Positions 27,093 to 34,704 of a DNA stretch of 64,000 bases are shown in pieces. Position 1 is the first letter of the stretch; each line of letters starts with the position of its first letter. The position numbers and the translations under genes are program-made. The notes under the pieces are model-generated. The model did not search any database, was not told the DNA's origin, and saw nothing but the letters and a program-made list of their open reading frames with translations. Source of the DNA: Synechococcus sp. CS-1331 (GTDB taxonomy: Bacteria > Cyanobacteriota > Cyanobacteriia > PCC-6307 > Cyanobiaceae); the NCBI GenBank assembly GCA_025127975.1, contig JAHLYQ010000012.1, positions 62,001 through 126,000 on the forward strand, given 5' to 3'.

Positions 27093-27451
27093 CCAGCACC
27101 ACCAGCGGCTGGCTCTGCAGCAACGCCCACCTCGATGACGCTGGGTTCCTGCAGCAACCGCGCCAGACGGGGATGCGCCTGGGGAGGTGCATCCAGGGCC
27201 GATACAAATGCTTCCCATCGCTCCGGATCAAGCTGGAAGTTCTGCCGTTCGGCCAGGGTTTCGGCCGCGCTGGCCAGGGCGCTCTCCAGCACGAAGTCGG
27301 TGACGCTGCGCTGGGCCGCCGCCGCCGCCCGCTGCAGGGTTTGCTTGGCCCCTGGCGTCAGCCGCAGGTCCAGTTTTTCAGTCCGCAACTTTTCACTCCG
27401 CAACTTTTCACTCCGCAACTTTTCACTCCCCAAGGTCGATGACGCCATCAC
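27089..27451 (-). CDS. tacA: DUF1778 (TacA-like) antitoxin with repeat-expanded N-terminus
   Basis: A 120-residue antitoxin. The ribbon-helix-helix region (LDLRLTPGAKQTLQRAAAAAQRS) binds DNA, and a C-terminal tail (about 75-120) would wrap the toxin. The first 27 residues are unusual: a tandem repeat of SEKLR units encoded by a perfect 15-bp repeat. If a downstream start were used the repeat would be leader sequence, but the first ATG pair gives the longer form. It is coupled to the toxin by GTGA overlap. Confidence 0.85.
   Translation of the reverse strand: MMASSTLGSEKLRSEKLRSEKLRTEKLDLRLTPGAKQTLQRAAAAAQRSVTDFVLESALASAAETLAERQNFQLDPERWEAFVSALDAPPQAHPRLARLLQEPSVIEVGVAAEPAAGGAG
27382..27430. 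repeat. 15-bp tandem repeat inside the tacA start
   Basis: TCCGCAACTTTTCAC is repeated 3.2 times without mismatch. Because 15 is a multiple of three, copy changes keep the reading frame and would lengthen or shorten the antitoxin N-terminus by five residues. Confidence 0.9.
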
Positions 27452-27525
27452 TGCACCTCAAGCTGTATCCACCCTAGACCCATACGCCAGACATTGTCAT
27501 GACGGTAGCGGCGGAATTTCTTGTT

Positions 27526-27645
27526 CATCCAGGTTTCCAGCGCCTGAGGGAGATCGTCTCCTGGCTGCAGCCGCAACAGCACCACCTTCATGGGGCCGGC
27601 TCCTCCACTAGCCCCTGGAACATCATCAAGGAATCGACGTAACCC
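27526..27645 (-). pseudogene. truncated duplicate of the PPC-domain/GNAT gene junction
   Basis: The minus strand reads GYVDSLMMFQGLVEEPAP-stop overlapping ATG, then MKVVLLRLQPGDDLPQALETWM. This is the junction of the gene pair at 33569-34485 (GYVDALVMIQGLVEGPAP; MKVVPLRLQPGDDLRQALESWM), ATGA overlap included. Both ends are cut. It is a relict of a second copy of that operon. Confidence 0.85.
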
Positions 27646-27684
27646 CAGCCGGCGTGCCAGCTACTGCACAACAGCCGATTCTTT

Positions 27685-29040
27685 TTAGAAGATCATGCTG
27701 GCTTCTAGGCGCCCTTCCTTGATCGCCTGCATGAATAGCCGGTAGTCGCTTTCGGCCTGGTCGGCGTAGTGCAGGCCGAATGCTTCCAGTGCCTGGTCAA
27801 AGACCTTGCCGGCGTCCAGCCAGGCCGCGATCGCTATGCGATCACCCGAACGCGCGTGAGCTTTGGCCAGAGCCCGACCACACAATTCGCCGTAGAGCTC
27901 CAGACCCTTGGCATCCAGGCTGGCTAGGTCCACCGACCCTTTCCAGTTGCGCAGCAGGCGCCAGTAGTAACTGAGATCCCTCTGCAAACTGCTCGTCCAT
28001 CCCAGAAACGGGTCGCTCACGGTCTGCATCAGCCGCTGCCCTTCGATCACCCGCTGGCCGTGGTGCTGGGGTGATGGGGTGGTGGCATAGGGCTCAAACA
28101 CCGAGGGTTCGGCCTGCTTGCTCTGGAGGATCAACAGGTCATCGGGGTGGGGGCCCACAAACAGGCCGATGGCGCAGCGGGTACCCACCGAACCCACGCC
28201 CACGGCCTTCATCGCCGCATCCACCAGGTGGTATCCCTGAAGCCTGTGGCGTACCTCGGCAGGGACGGAGCACAGGTACAGTTCCAAATGATTCTGGGCC
28301 AGATCGCGCCAGTCGATGTCGGCGGTCCAGCTGCGATCCAACAGGGCATGGCGCCAGATCAACGGGGGGTCATGGCGCAGTCGCAGTTGCCCGTCGGGTC
28401 CCCGTACGCAAAGTTTGTCGGCCGCTTCTATGCAGGTGCGGGCCCTAGCCTTGGCGCTCACCTTGAGCACGTGCTGCCGTAGCGGTGGGTGCTCAAGCTC
28501 GTTGATGTAAGCGTCGACATCGATGCGCTGCGCCCACACCTGATGCAGTGATTGGGTTGCGAGCGTCTGGATCGCCTTGCGGTAGGCACGGGCGGTGCGC
28601 CGGGCCACCCGGCGTTGCTGGTCGCTGGTCAGAGCCAGACTGCGCCCAGCGAGCACAGCACTGGCCACCAGCCGTTTGAGGTCCCACTCAAAGGGCCCGC
28701 GTACGGTATCGTCGAAATCATTTAGGTCGAAGACCAGGCTCCACTCAGGCGATGCGTAGAAGCCGAAGTTCGCCAGGTGGCAGTCGCCGCAGACCTGCAC
28801 CTCCAGGCCACTGCTGGGTGCATTGCCTAAGTCATGGGCCATCACCGCCGGCGTGCCGCGATAGAACGCAAAGGCGTCGTGAGCCATGCGGCTGTGGCGC
28901 ACGGGCACCAGCCAGGGCAGGCGATCGGCCTCCTGTTCCTGCAAGACCGCAATCGGGTTGCGCCGGTCTGCGGCAGGGGCCCAGCGGCTCAGGTCTTGAA
29001 CCTTGAGTGGAGGAGCTGGTATTGGCACCATGACCCACAT
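27685..29040 (-). CDS. DUF2252 family protein
   Basis: A 451-residue protein of the DUF2252 family, which has a kinase-like fold of uncertain substrate. The family core is visible: FYRGTPAVMAHDL, CGDCHLANFGFYASPE, VFDLNDFDDTVRGPFEWDLKRL and a C-terminal CGRALAKAHARSGD. The acidic DFDD and HLANFG motifs resemble the metal and phosphate sites of aminoglycoside-kinase folds. ATG 29040 is chosen; GTG 29052 and ATG 29031 are alternatives. It is monocistronic. Confidence 0.85.
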   Translation of the reverse strand: MWVMVPIPAPPLKVQDLSRWAPAADRRNPIAVLQEQEADRLPWLVPVRHSRMAHDAFAFYRGTPAVMAHDLGNAPSSGLEVQVCGDCHLANFGFYASPEWSLVFDLNDFDDTVRGPFEWDLKRLVASAVLAGRSLALTSDQQRRVARRTARAYRKAIQTLATQSLHQVWAQRIDVDAYINELEHPPLRQHVLKVSAKARARTCIEAADKLCVRGPDGQLRLRHDPPLIWRHALLDRSWTADIDWRDLAQNHLELYLCSVPAEVRHRLQGYHLVDAAMKAVGVGSVGTRCAIGLFVGPHPDDLLILQSKQAEPSVFEPYATTPSPQHHGQRVIEGQRLMQTVSDPFLGWTSSLQRDLSYYWRLLRNWKGSVDLASLDAKGLELYGELCGRALAKAHARSGDRIAIAAWLDAGKVFDQALEAFGLHYADQAESDYRLFMQAIKEGRLEASMIF

Positions 29041-29117
29041 GCTAGGCGCCAATCTGTACCTATGCCTAACAAGACGATGGGCCGCAATCCTCTGGTCCTT
29101 GCCTGCGCGATTGAGGC

Positions 29118-29234
29118 TTTGGCGGCTACTGCGTCAGCAGTCCGAGCAACGACCGTGAGGCAATTCAAAAGAGCGGCAAAGAATGCCCGCTGGGCTGGTA
29201 TTCATAAGGTGGGTACTACGTCAAGAGCCGGTGA
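29118..29234 (+). pseudogene. second, stop-interrupted copy of the YSSGGYC repeat gene
   Basis: Thirty-nine codons align with the end of the gene at 26101-26427: GGYCVSSPSNDREAIQKSG then CPLGWYS, a TAA, then GGYYVKSR-stop. One serine codon has become TAA and one repeat cysteine has become tyrosine. No start or signal peptide remains. Confidence 0.8.
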
Positions 29235-29281
29235 AATTTGCCCTGCCGGCAGTCCTATGTTGCAGGGATTGCTGAGCTGCC

Positions 29282-29509
29282 GTGCCCCAGAGTGAGTTGT
29301 TGCGGTTTCTGGCCCATGTGAGGGCTGATCCAACCCTGCGGCAAATGATGGCCGACGCCCTTACGGCTGATCAGGTGTCGTTGCTTGCCCAGGAGCGGGG
29401 ATTTCTGGTCTCTGGTAGCGACATCCTGCGCTTTCACGGCCAGTCGGCCTCAGGGATCCGCATCAGCCGCATCGACCACCCTGGCGAATATCCCGGCCGT
29501 TACTACTGA
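29282..29509 (+). CDS. Nif11-domain protein
   Basis: A 75-residue protein with the Nif11 pattern: ELLRFLAHVRADPTLRQMM, then an AQERGF-LVSGSDIL helix. Nif11 domains serve as leader peptides for ribosomally made peptides or as stand-alone small proteins. Here there is no Gly-Gly cleavage site and no cysteine-rich core; the end is HPGEYPGRYY. No modification enzyme or peptidase-transporter is adjacent, so I read it as a stand-alone protein. The start is GTG 29282. Confidence 0.72.
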   Translation: MPQSELLRFLAHVRADPTLRQMMADALTADQVSLLAQERGFLVSGSDILRFHGQSASGIRISRIDHPGEYPGRYY

Positions 29510-29543
29510 GGCGCCTATGTCAGCGGTGAGAACAGACAGGGCA

Positions 29544-30227
29544 TTATAAGCCAATCCTAAGCCCAATCTGTGCTCCCCAGCTAGAGAAAGAGGAGTTATC
29601 CCATTTGTCATATCCATCATCAGTGCCATACCCACTTGTGCCGCGATATACAGCCTCTGCGAAGACTTTGGATTTATAATCAATAGCGTAGGAAAGGCCT
29701 GCTTTTGCTTGATAGCCTAGCAATGATTTCGAATAGCCTTGGTAGCTCAATCCAGGGTCGGCAAATGCGCCAACATCAAGAAATGAAATTCCAATGCCAA
29801 CACCAATGTAAGGCGATAAACGCTTGCTTGGCAACAGATCCCAGTAGATGCTGGCGAAAGCGGAGTCCTTGCGTGTTTGGCCGCCTTGACTGTACTTATA
29901 ATTCCGACCGGTAACACTGTTGTAACCTTCTAGCTTGCTTGCATCGAGGGCGCACGTAAGTTCTAGGCGAACTGGTTTGAAATCATAGCCTATACCCACT
30001 TCTGTAGAAAATCCGGGAGTGGAAAACTCCGTGAATGATCCTGGGTCACCTTCCCCCACTCGGTCAATTGGCCAATTTGCGCCGACGCCTGCTGTCACAT
30101 AAAGACCGGACAAGTTTCCCTTTGAAGAGGGTGCACTGTCTTCGGCTGGGAGATCTTCTGAATTAGCAGGGCTAGCAAATGCGCCCATGCAACAAACCAT
30201 GAACGACAAAAAGACCCGTGAACTCAC
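29544..30227 (-). CDS. outer-membrane beta-barrel protein
   Basis: A 227-residue protein. The signal peptide is residues 1-22 (VFLSFMVCCMGAFASPA). A small barrel of alternating strands follows (GLYVTAGVGANW, FSTEVGIGYDF, SPYIGVGIGISFLDVG, GYQAKAGLSYAI, WGAQIGLRIGL), ending in a hydrophobic residue as outer-membrane proteins do. GTG 30227 places the signal peptide at the N-terminus; TTG 30299 would add 24 residues. Codon use is more AT-rich than neighbouring genes, which suggests transfer. Confidence 0.75.
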   Translation of the reverse strand: MSSRVFLSFMVCCMGAFASPANSEDLPAEDSAPSSKGNLSGLYVTAGVGANWPIDRVGEGDPGSFTEFSTPGFSTEVGIGYDFKPVRLELTCALDASKLEGYNSVTGRNYKYSQGGQTRKDSAFASIYWDLLPSKRLSPYIGVGIGISFLDVGAFADPGLSYQGYSKSLLGYQAKAGLSYAIDYKSKVFAEAVYRGTSGYGTDDGYDKWDNSSFSSWGAQIGLRIGL

Positions 30228-30366
30228 ACTCGCTCGAAAACGCTTGTCGGCAATACTATAACCTGATCTCCAGAAGGCTGATGACAGCTCAAGCTTCAAG
30301 AACGCAGCAGATCAGAAATCCACAGCAGGCTAGGCCTATTCGTGCATGCAAAGCCGGATGGATCAA

Positions 30367-30530
30367 TCCGGTTCTTTCGGAGACAACAGCGATACCGGCG
30401 CTGCCTATCTCTTTGATGTCGCAACCGGCAATCTGCTGCAGTCCTTCACCAATCCCACTCCCGCTTTTTCGACTCTTTCGGCTCCTCCGTAGCGCTCAGC
30501 GGCAATAGCGCTCGTTCCCAGCTGGAAAGC
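30367..30530 (+). pseudogene. frameshifted fragment of an FG-GAP repeat protein
   Basis: One frame reads SGSFGDNSDTGAAYLFDV and ATGNLLQSFTNPTPAF. After a T5 tract the adjacent frame continues FDSFGSSVALSGNSA. Together they form a repeat unit of an FG-GAP/integrin-type propeller protein. The indel in the homopolymer and the missing flanks mark it as a relict. Confidence 0.7.
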
Positions 30531-30625
30531 CCTGACGACTCCTCGTCTGGCTCAGGGCCATCTGCCGGCTGGCCTCAACTGCCGCAGAAATCGTGCAGGA
30601 TCACGCGGCAGCAGCGGCTTCCCGC

Positions 30626-31942
30626 ATGGCCAAGGTCCGGTTGATCTCCGTCGGTTCCAGGGGAGACCTGCAGCCTTACCTGGCGATCCTGCTGGAACTG
30701 CAGCGCCGCGGACATCAGGTGAGCCTGATCGGCAGCGTCAACTTCCAGGCTGTGGCGGAAGCCCATGGGCTGCCGTTCGTGCCCCTGCCGGGCGACTTCA
30801 CCTCGCTGCTTAGCTCGGAGGCGGGCCTGGCGTTGATGCAGGGCAAGCCCGTGCGCCTGATCTCCGATGCACTGCTGGGGGAGCTGCTGGAGACGGCTCG
30901 CACCGCCATGGAAGGCACGGATCTGCTTTTGGTGTCACCGCTGTGCCTGTGGGGTTACCACCTGGCAGAGGCCGCCGGGTGTCCCCTAGTGGTACTGAGC
31001 CCCATGCCGATCATGGCCACCGGGGATTTCCCCTTTCTGGGCTTCCCTGCCTCACCAACCAGCCGCAATGGCGGCAGCACAAGGCATCGAATCCGCCGCC
31101 GGCTCAACCGCAGCAGCTACCGGCTGGTCAGCCTGCTCAAGTGGCGTCAGGACGCCCGGGTGATCCAGGCCTTTCGCCTCGATCGCCTGGGCCTGCAGCC
31201 CCTCCCCTGGGGCGGCGCCGAGAGCCGCCGCACCCCACCGGCCCATCTGGTGGATCCGCCGGTGCTGCATCTGATCAGTCCTCAGGTGTTGCCGCACCCG
31301 GCTGACTGGAAGGCGAGCGCCTCGCTCACCGGCTTCTGCTTCCTCGAGCCCCGCACGGCCGATGGGGCCATCCTGCCTACGCCCTACAGCCCGGATCAAG
31401 AGCTAAGCGCCTTCCTTGAGGGCGGCCCTGCTCCCTTCTATGCCGGATTCGGCAGCATGATTAGCCGCGATCCAGAAGCGTTGGCAGCTGCGGTGGTGGA
31501 AGCAGCGCAGCTTGCTGGCGTTCGTCTGATCCTCTCGCCCGGTTGGGGCCGGGTGGTGCCCCGAGCGGCCCTGCCGGCTGATGTGTTTCTACTGGAGGAG
31601 TGTCCGCACAGCTGGCTGTTTCCCAGGGTGCAGGCCGCGATTCATCACGGCGGTGCCGGCACCACCGCCACCACGCTGCGCCACGGCATCCCCTCGACGG
31701 TGGTGGCGTTCTTTGCGGATCAGCCCGCCTGGGGACGCACGCTGGAGCAGCTCGGGGTCAGCCCGGCCACACATCGGTTGAGCAGTCTCAGCGCCGAGGC
31801 CCTGGCTGCCAGCATCCGAGCCCTGGCAGGCGAACCACGCTTCCGCCAGCGAGCCCGGGAGTTGCAGCAGCTGCTGGCCCGCGAGGACGGGCTGGCCTGC
31901 ACCGCCAGTGCGATCGAGGCCCGCCTTGCCGGCATGCGGTAA
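30626..31942 (+). CDS. glycosyltransferase, GT1/GT28 type (sterol-glucosyltransferase-like)
   Basis: A 438-residue GT-B enzyme. The N-terminal domain begins with VRLISVGSRGDLQPYLAILLELQRRGH, a pattern shared with UDP-glucose sterol and macrolide glycosyltransferases. The C-terminal nucleotide-sugar site is visible as PFYAGFGSM, WLFPRVQAAIHHGGAGTT and PFFADQPAWG-like VAFFADQPAWG. The acceptor is unknown; lipids or carotenoids are typical. ATG 30626 is chosen; a GTG lies 11 codons upstream. Confidence 0.86.
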   Translation: MAKVRLISVGSRGDLQPYLAILLELQRRGHQVSLIGSVNFQAVAEAHGLPFVPLPGDFTSLLSSEAGLALMQGKPVRLISDALLGELLETARTAMEGTDLLLVSPLCLWGYHLAEAAGCPLVVLSPMPIMATGDFPFLGFPASPTSRNGGSTRHRIRRRLNRSSYRLVSLLKWRQDARVIQAFRLDRLGLQPLPWGGAESRRTPPAHLVDPPVLHLISPQVLPHPADWKASASLTGFCFLEPRTADGAILPTPYSPDQELSAFLEGGPAPFYAGFGSMISRDPEALAAAVVEAAQLAGVRLILSPGWGRVVPRAALPADVFLLEECPHSWLFPRVQAAIHHGGAGTTATTLRHGIPSTVVAFFADQPAWGRTLEQLGVSPATHRLSSLSAEALAASIRALAGEPRFRQRARELQQLLAREDGLACTASAIEARLAGMR

Positions 31943-31954
31943 TCCACAGCACCT

Positions 31955-32155
31955 GCATTCGCCCCCCTGTACGGGCCCAACACGATCTTCCACTCCGCCG
32001 AGCTGTTGAGGCGGATAGATTGCCAGTTGCTGCCCCAGCCATGGCGGCAACTGGGCTGCGGCAACTACGCGGCGGTATTGCACCATCCTCACCAGCCTTC
32101 ACTGGCGGCAAAGGTGTACGGCCCCGAGCGCCCAGGCCTGGAGCAGGAGGCTTTG
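31955..32155 (+). pseudogene. N-lobe fragment of a kinase-like protein
   Basis: The frame reads APLYGPNTIFHSAELLRRI and then QLGCGNYAAVLHHPHQP and LAAKVYGPERPGLEQEA. This is a glycine-rich loop (GxGxxAxV) followed by a lysine strand as in protein-kinase-like folds. After LEQEA the frame turns into unrelated sequence, so the catalytic lobe is missing. There is no convincing start codon. Confidence 0.5.
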
Positions 32156-32307
32156 GGCACAGGCCTGAGCTGGAGCGTGGAGCACGCCCACGATCGCTCC
32201 ACCGTGAACACCGCTGGCCCTGCGGCGGGCCTGCCCAACAGCCGCCGGCTGCTCCGCCAACCAGAAGCCGCGCAGGGGCAGACAGGCCGGAGGGCTCTAT
32301 ATTTGCT

Positions 32308-32317
32308 ATTCGCGAAT
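32308..32317. promoter_or_regulatory. 10-bp palindrome upstream of the winged-helix/nucleotidyltransferase pair
   Basis: ATTCGCGAAT is a perfect palindrome in an AT-richer patch (TATATTTGCT precedes it), 22 bases before GTG 32339. It is a candidate operator for autoregulation by the winged-helix protein. Confidence 0.4.
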
Positions 32318-32338
32318 GCCGAATGGTCTGGTGCGACC

Positions 32339-32884
32339 GTGTCCCGCTCACCCTCCAATCCCCAGCTCGTGCTGCGCCCGCAGGATCTGGTGGTGCTGCT
32401 GCGCCTGGCTCTGGAGCAAGGCCCGGCGCCCACCTATGCGGCCCTCGGCGCCGAACTGGGCCTGACGGCCTCGGAAGCCCATGCGGCGGTGGAGCGTGCC
32501 GTGGCCGCCAGACTGGCGATCAAAGATGGGGCTGGCAAGCCCTCAGTTGTTCGCGCCGCCCTGAAAGCTTTCGTGCAGCACGGGGCTCGCTACTGCTTCC
32601 CCGCCACCCAGGGCGCGCTCAGCCGAGGGGTTCCCACCGGCTACGCTGCCTCCCCCCTCAACGAGCAGATCCGGCCGGGCAGCGACCCACCACCTGTGTG
32701 GCCGTGGAAGAAGGGAACGGCCCGTGGCTTCGCCTTCCACCCGCTCTATCCCAGCGTCCCCGAGGCGGCAGAGCGCAACCCGGCTCTTGGGGAGCTGCTG
32801 GCCCTGTTCGACGCGGTGCGTGGCGGCAGCGCCCGTGAACAGGCCCTGGCGCTGGCCCTGCTGGAGGAGCGGTTGCAGCCATGA
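32339..32884 (+). CDS. winged-helix-type putative antitoxin/regulator (AbiEi-like position)
   Basis: A 181-residue protein. Its first 70 residues look like a winged helix-turn-helix (RPQDLVVLLRLALEQ, YAALGAELGLTASEAHAAVERA). The rest (ARYCFPATQGALSRGVPTGY, RGFAFHPLYPSVPEAA) is conserved-looking but unnamed. GTG 32339 is chosen because the frame upstream encodes an unrelated kinase fragment. The stop overlaps the next start by four bases (ATGA). The layout, with a DNA-binding protein coupled to an AbiEii-like nucleotidyltransferase, is that of a type IV-like toxin-antitoxin pair. Function is inferred from context. Confidence 0.65.
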   Translation: MSRSPSNPQLVLRPQDLVVLLRLALEQGPAPTYAALGAELGLTASEAHAAVERAVAARLAIKDGAGKPSVVRAALKAFVQHGARYCFPATQGALSRGVPTGYAASPLNEQIRPGSDPPPVWPWKKGTARGFAFHPLYPSVPEAAERNPALGELLALFDAVRGGSAREQALALALLEERLQP

Positions 32885-33591
32885 ATCCCAACGATCCCAA
32901 CGTCTTCCTGCTGGAGCGAGTAGCTGAGCAATTGGGCGAGGCGCTGCTCGAGCAACTGGTGTTTGTCGGCGGCGCCGTGGCGGGTGTGCTGATCACGGAT
33001 CCGGCGATGCCGGAGATCCGGCCCACCCAGGATGTGGATGTGATCTGCAGCGTGATTGCCAGGTCTGACTACCACCAGCTGGGGAGGCAACTGCGGCAGC
33101 GGGGTTTTCAGGAGGACAGCCGGCCAGGGGCTCCGCTATGTCGCTGGTGCATCGACGACCTCCTTCTCGACTTGATGCCAGCCCAGGGCGAGATCCTGGG
33201 CTTCTCCAATAGTTGGTATCCCCTAGCCCTTGAGACCGCCCAGCCGCAGGGGCTGCCGAGCGGGCGCTCGATTCGGATCGTGACCGCACCAGTTTTTATA
33301 GCCACCAAGCTGGAGGCCTTCCGCGGACGCGGCAAGGGCGATTTTCTTTTCAGTCACGATCTGGAAGACCTGATGGCGGTTGTGGACGGCCGTGCCTCGC
33401 TGCTGGAGGAATGCAGGCTCAGCCCGCCTAAGTTGCGAAATGATCTCGCGGCACAATTCCACGAGTTGTTGAACACCTCCGCCTTTCTGGAAGCACTGCC
33501 AGCGTTCCTGCCGCCGGATCAGGCCAGCCAGCAGCGACTCCCTGATCTGCTGAAGGTGCTTCGGGCGATCACCGCTCTGGCTGAGCCTTGA
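32881..33591 (+). CDS. nucleotidyltransferase, AbiEii/AbiGii toxin-like
   Basis: A 236-residue protein with nucleotidyltransferase landmarks: FVGGAVAGVLITDP (G-G-x-A), TQDVDVICSV (the D-x-D metal site) and a third acidic strand in DDLLLDLMPAQGEI. PVFIATKLEAFRGRGKGD is the helix common to AbiEii-type proteins. Such toxins transfer nucleotides to tRNA or protein targets, and some give phage defence. Length and motifs are intact. The 3' end overlaps the convergent PPC gene by 23 bases. Confidence 0.8.
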   Translation: MNPNDPNVFLLERVAEQLGEALLEQLVFVGGAVAGVLITDPAMPEIRPTQDVDVICSVIARSDYHQLGRQLRQRGFQEDSRPGAPLCRWCIDDLLLDLMPAQGEILGFSNSWYPLALETAQPQGLPSGRSIRIVTAPVFIATKLEAFRGRGKGDFLFSHDLEDLMAVVDGRASLLEECRLSPPKLRNDLAAQFHELLNTSAFLEALPAFLPPDQASQQRLPDLLKVLRAITALAEP

Positions 33592-33973
33592 TAGCCAGCT
33601 CGGCGTAGCCGGTCGCGGGATCGCGCTCTCGCCGGAACTGCCACTCCTGCAGCAGACCGATCACCAGCTCGGCGGTGGTGCGCACCAGCGAGCCAGGGCA
33701 GAGGTGCCCGCCGAATACGGCACCTTTGCTGTCGGCCACAGCGATGTGGAGGTGGGCGCCATCGGCAGAAAGGGTGCCGGAGAGGCTCAGGATCTCCAGG
33801 TCGCCGCGAATGGTTGTGGCCGCCGCCGCTCCCGCGAAGCGCAGCTCGGCCACCGAGAGGCTGCCGATAGCGCTGATCACACAGCCGGCCTGCTCCTCCT
33901 GCTCGCCCATCCAGGATTCCAGCGCCTGACGCAGGTCATCGCCCGGCTGCAACCGCAGCGGCACCACCTTCAT
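33569..33973 (-). CDS. PPC-domain (DUF296) DNA-binding-like protein
   Basis: A 134-residue single-domain PPC/DUF296 protein. Landmarks are MKVVPLRLQPGDDLRQALESW, AGCVISAIGSLSVAELRFA and HLHIAVADSKGAVFGGHLCPG; the His and Gly-Gly-His residues form the trimer's metal-binding site. In plants the domain sits in AT-hook proteins. Bacterial stand-alone versions have unclear roles. The start (ATG 33973) overlaps the upstream GNAT gene by ATGA. A truncated duplicate lies at 27526-27645. Confidence 0.85.
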   Translation of the reverse strand: MKVVPLRLQPGDDLRQALESWMGEQEEQAGCVISAIGSLSVAELRFAGAAAATTIRGDLEILSLSGTLSADGAHLHIAVADSKGAVFGGHLCPGSLVRTTAELVIGLLQEWQFRRERDPATGYAELAIKAQPER

Positions 33974-34485
33974 GGAGCAGGACCCTCCACCAGCCCCTGG
34001 ATCATCACCAAGGCATCGACGTAACCCAACTGCCTGTGGCGAAACGCTCCCGGCAGAGTACCGATGACCCGAAAGCCGTTGCGCTGCCAGCAACGGATGC
34101 CGGCACTGTTGGTGCTCACCACCAGGTTGAACTGCATCGCCCGGAATCCAAGCCGCCGGGCCGCCCGTAGCGAGTGCTGGCAGAGGCGGCTGCCAATCCC
34201 CTGGCGGCGGCAGTGCTCTGCAACTACATAGCCGGCATTGGCCACATGGGCACCCAGCTCGAGGGAATTGGGCCTGAGGTAATAGGTGCCCACGAGGGCC
34301 CCTGCCCCATCCACGCCGATCATCACCGCCTGGTTCTGTGCCACCCATGCCAGCTGGGCTTCTGCCTCGCTGATGGCCGGGTCGTGGGGAAAGGTTTCAC
34401 CAGCGCGGAACACCGGCTCCAGCAGCGCCCACAACGCTGGCCAGTCGGCCGGCACATAGGGGCGGATCTGCAGGAGGGATGCCAC
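33970..34485 (-). CDS. GNAT family N-acetyltransferase
   Basis: A 171-residue acetyltransferase. The acetyl-CoA-binding segment is VVAEHCRRQGIGSRLCQHSL (R/Q-x-x-G-I-G). NSAGIRCWQRNGFRVIGTLPGAF follows, as in PhnO/RimI-like enzymes, and the C-terminus is GYVDALVMIQGL. The substrate is unknown. It is coupled by ATGA to the PPC gene, and the same junction recurs in the relict at 27526-27645, so this pairing is not accidental. Confidence 0.87.
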   Translation of the reverse strand: MASLLQIRPYVPADWPALWALLEPVFRAGETFPHDPAISEAEAQLAWVAQNQAVMIGVDGAGALVGTYYLRPNSLELGAHVANAGYVVAEHCRRQGIGSRLCQHSLRAARRLGFRAMQFNLVVSTNSAGIRCWQRNGFRVIGTLPGAFRHRQLGYVDALVMIQGLVEGPAP

Positions 34486-34704
34486 TTGGGGCCAGCTGGA
34501 CGAAGATTCCGCCGCATCCTGGCGTCAGCTGGAAAGCCCCATTTATGAACTCCCATTGCCCCCGGTGAATACCGCTGTCGATCACCTGATTGGACAACGA
34601 GCAAACGACAGGGCAGCTGCGCCCGACCTCCTCGGGAAGGCACCTCTGCTGAGCAGGCAAATGCCCGGGGCCAACGCTCCGGGTTTTGTTGTCTGTGCGG
34701 GCGA

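Noticed and set aside
27382..27430. 15-bp repeats as a CRISPR or iteron array
   Set aside because: Units abut without spacers and lie within a coding frame; there are no replication genes nearby.
34486..34704. Possible gene between the GNAT and chrA genes
   Set aside because: Frames are short and without order on both strands; only a weak GC hairpin followed by TTTTGTT is visible near 34,670.
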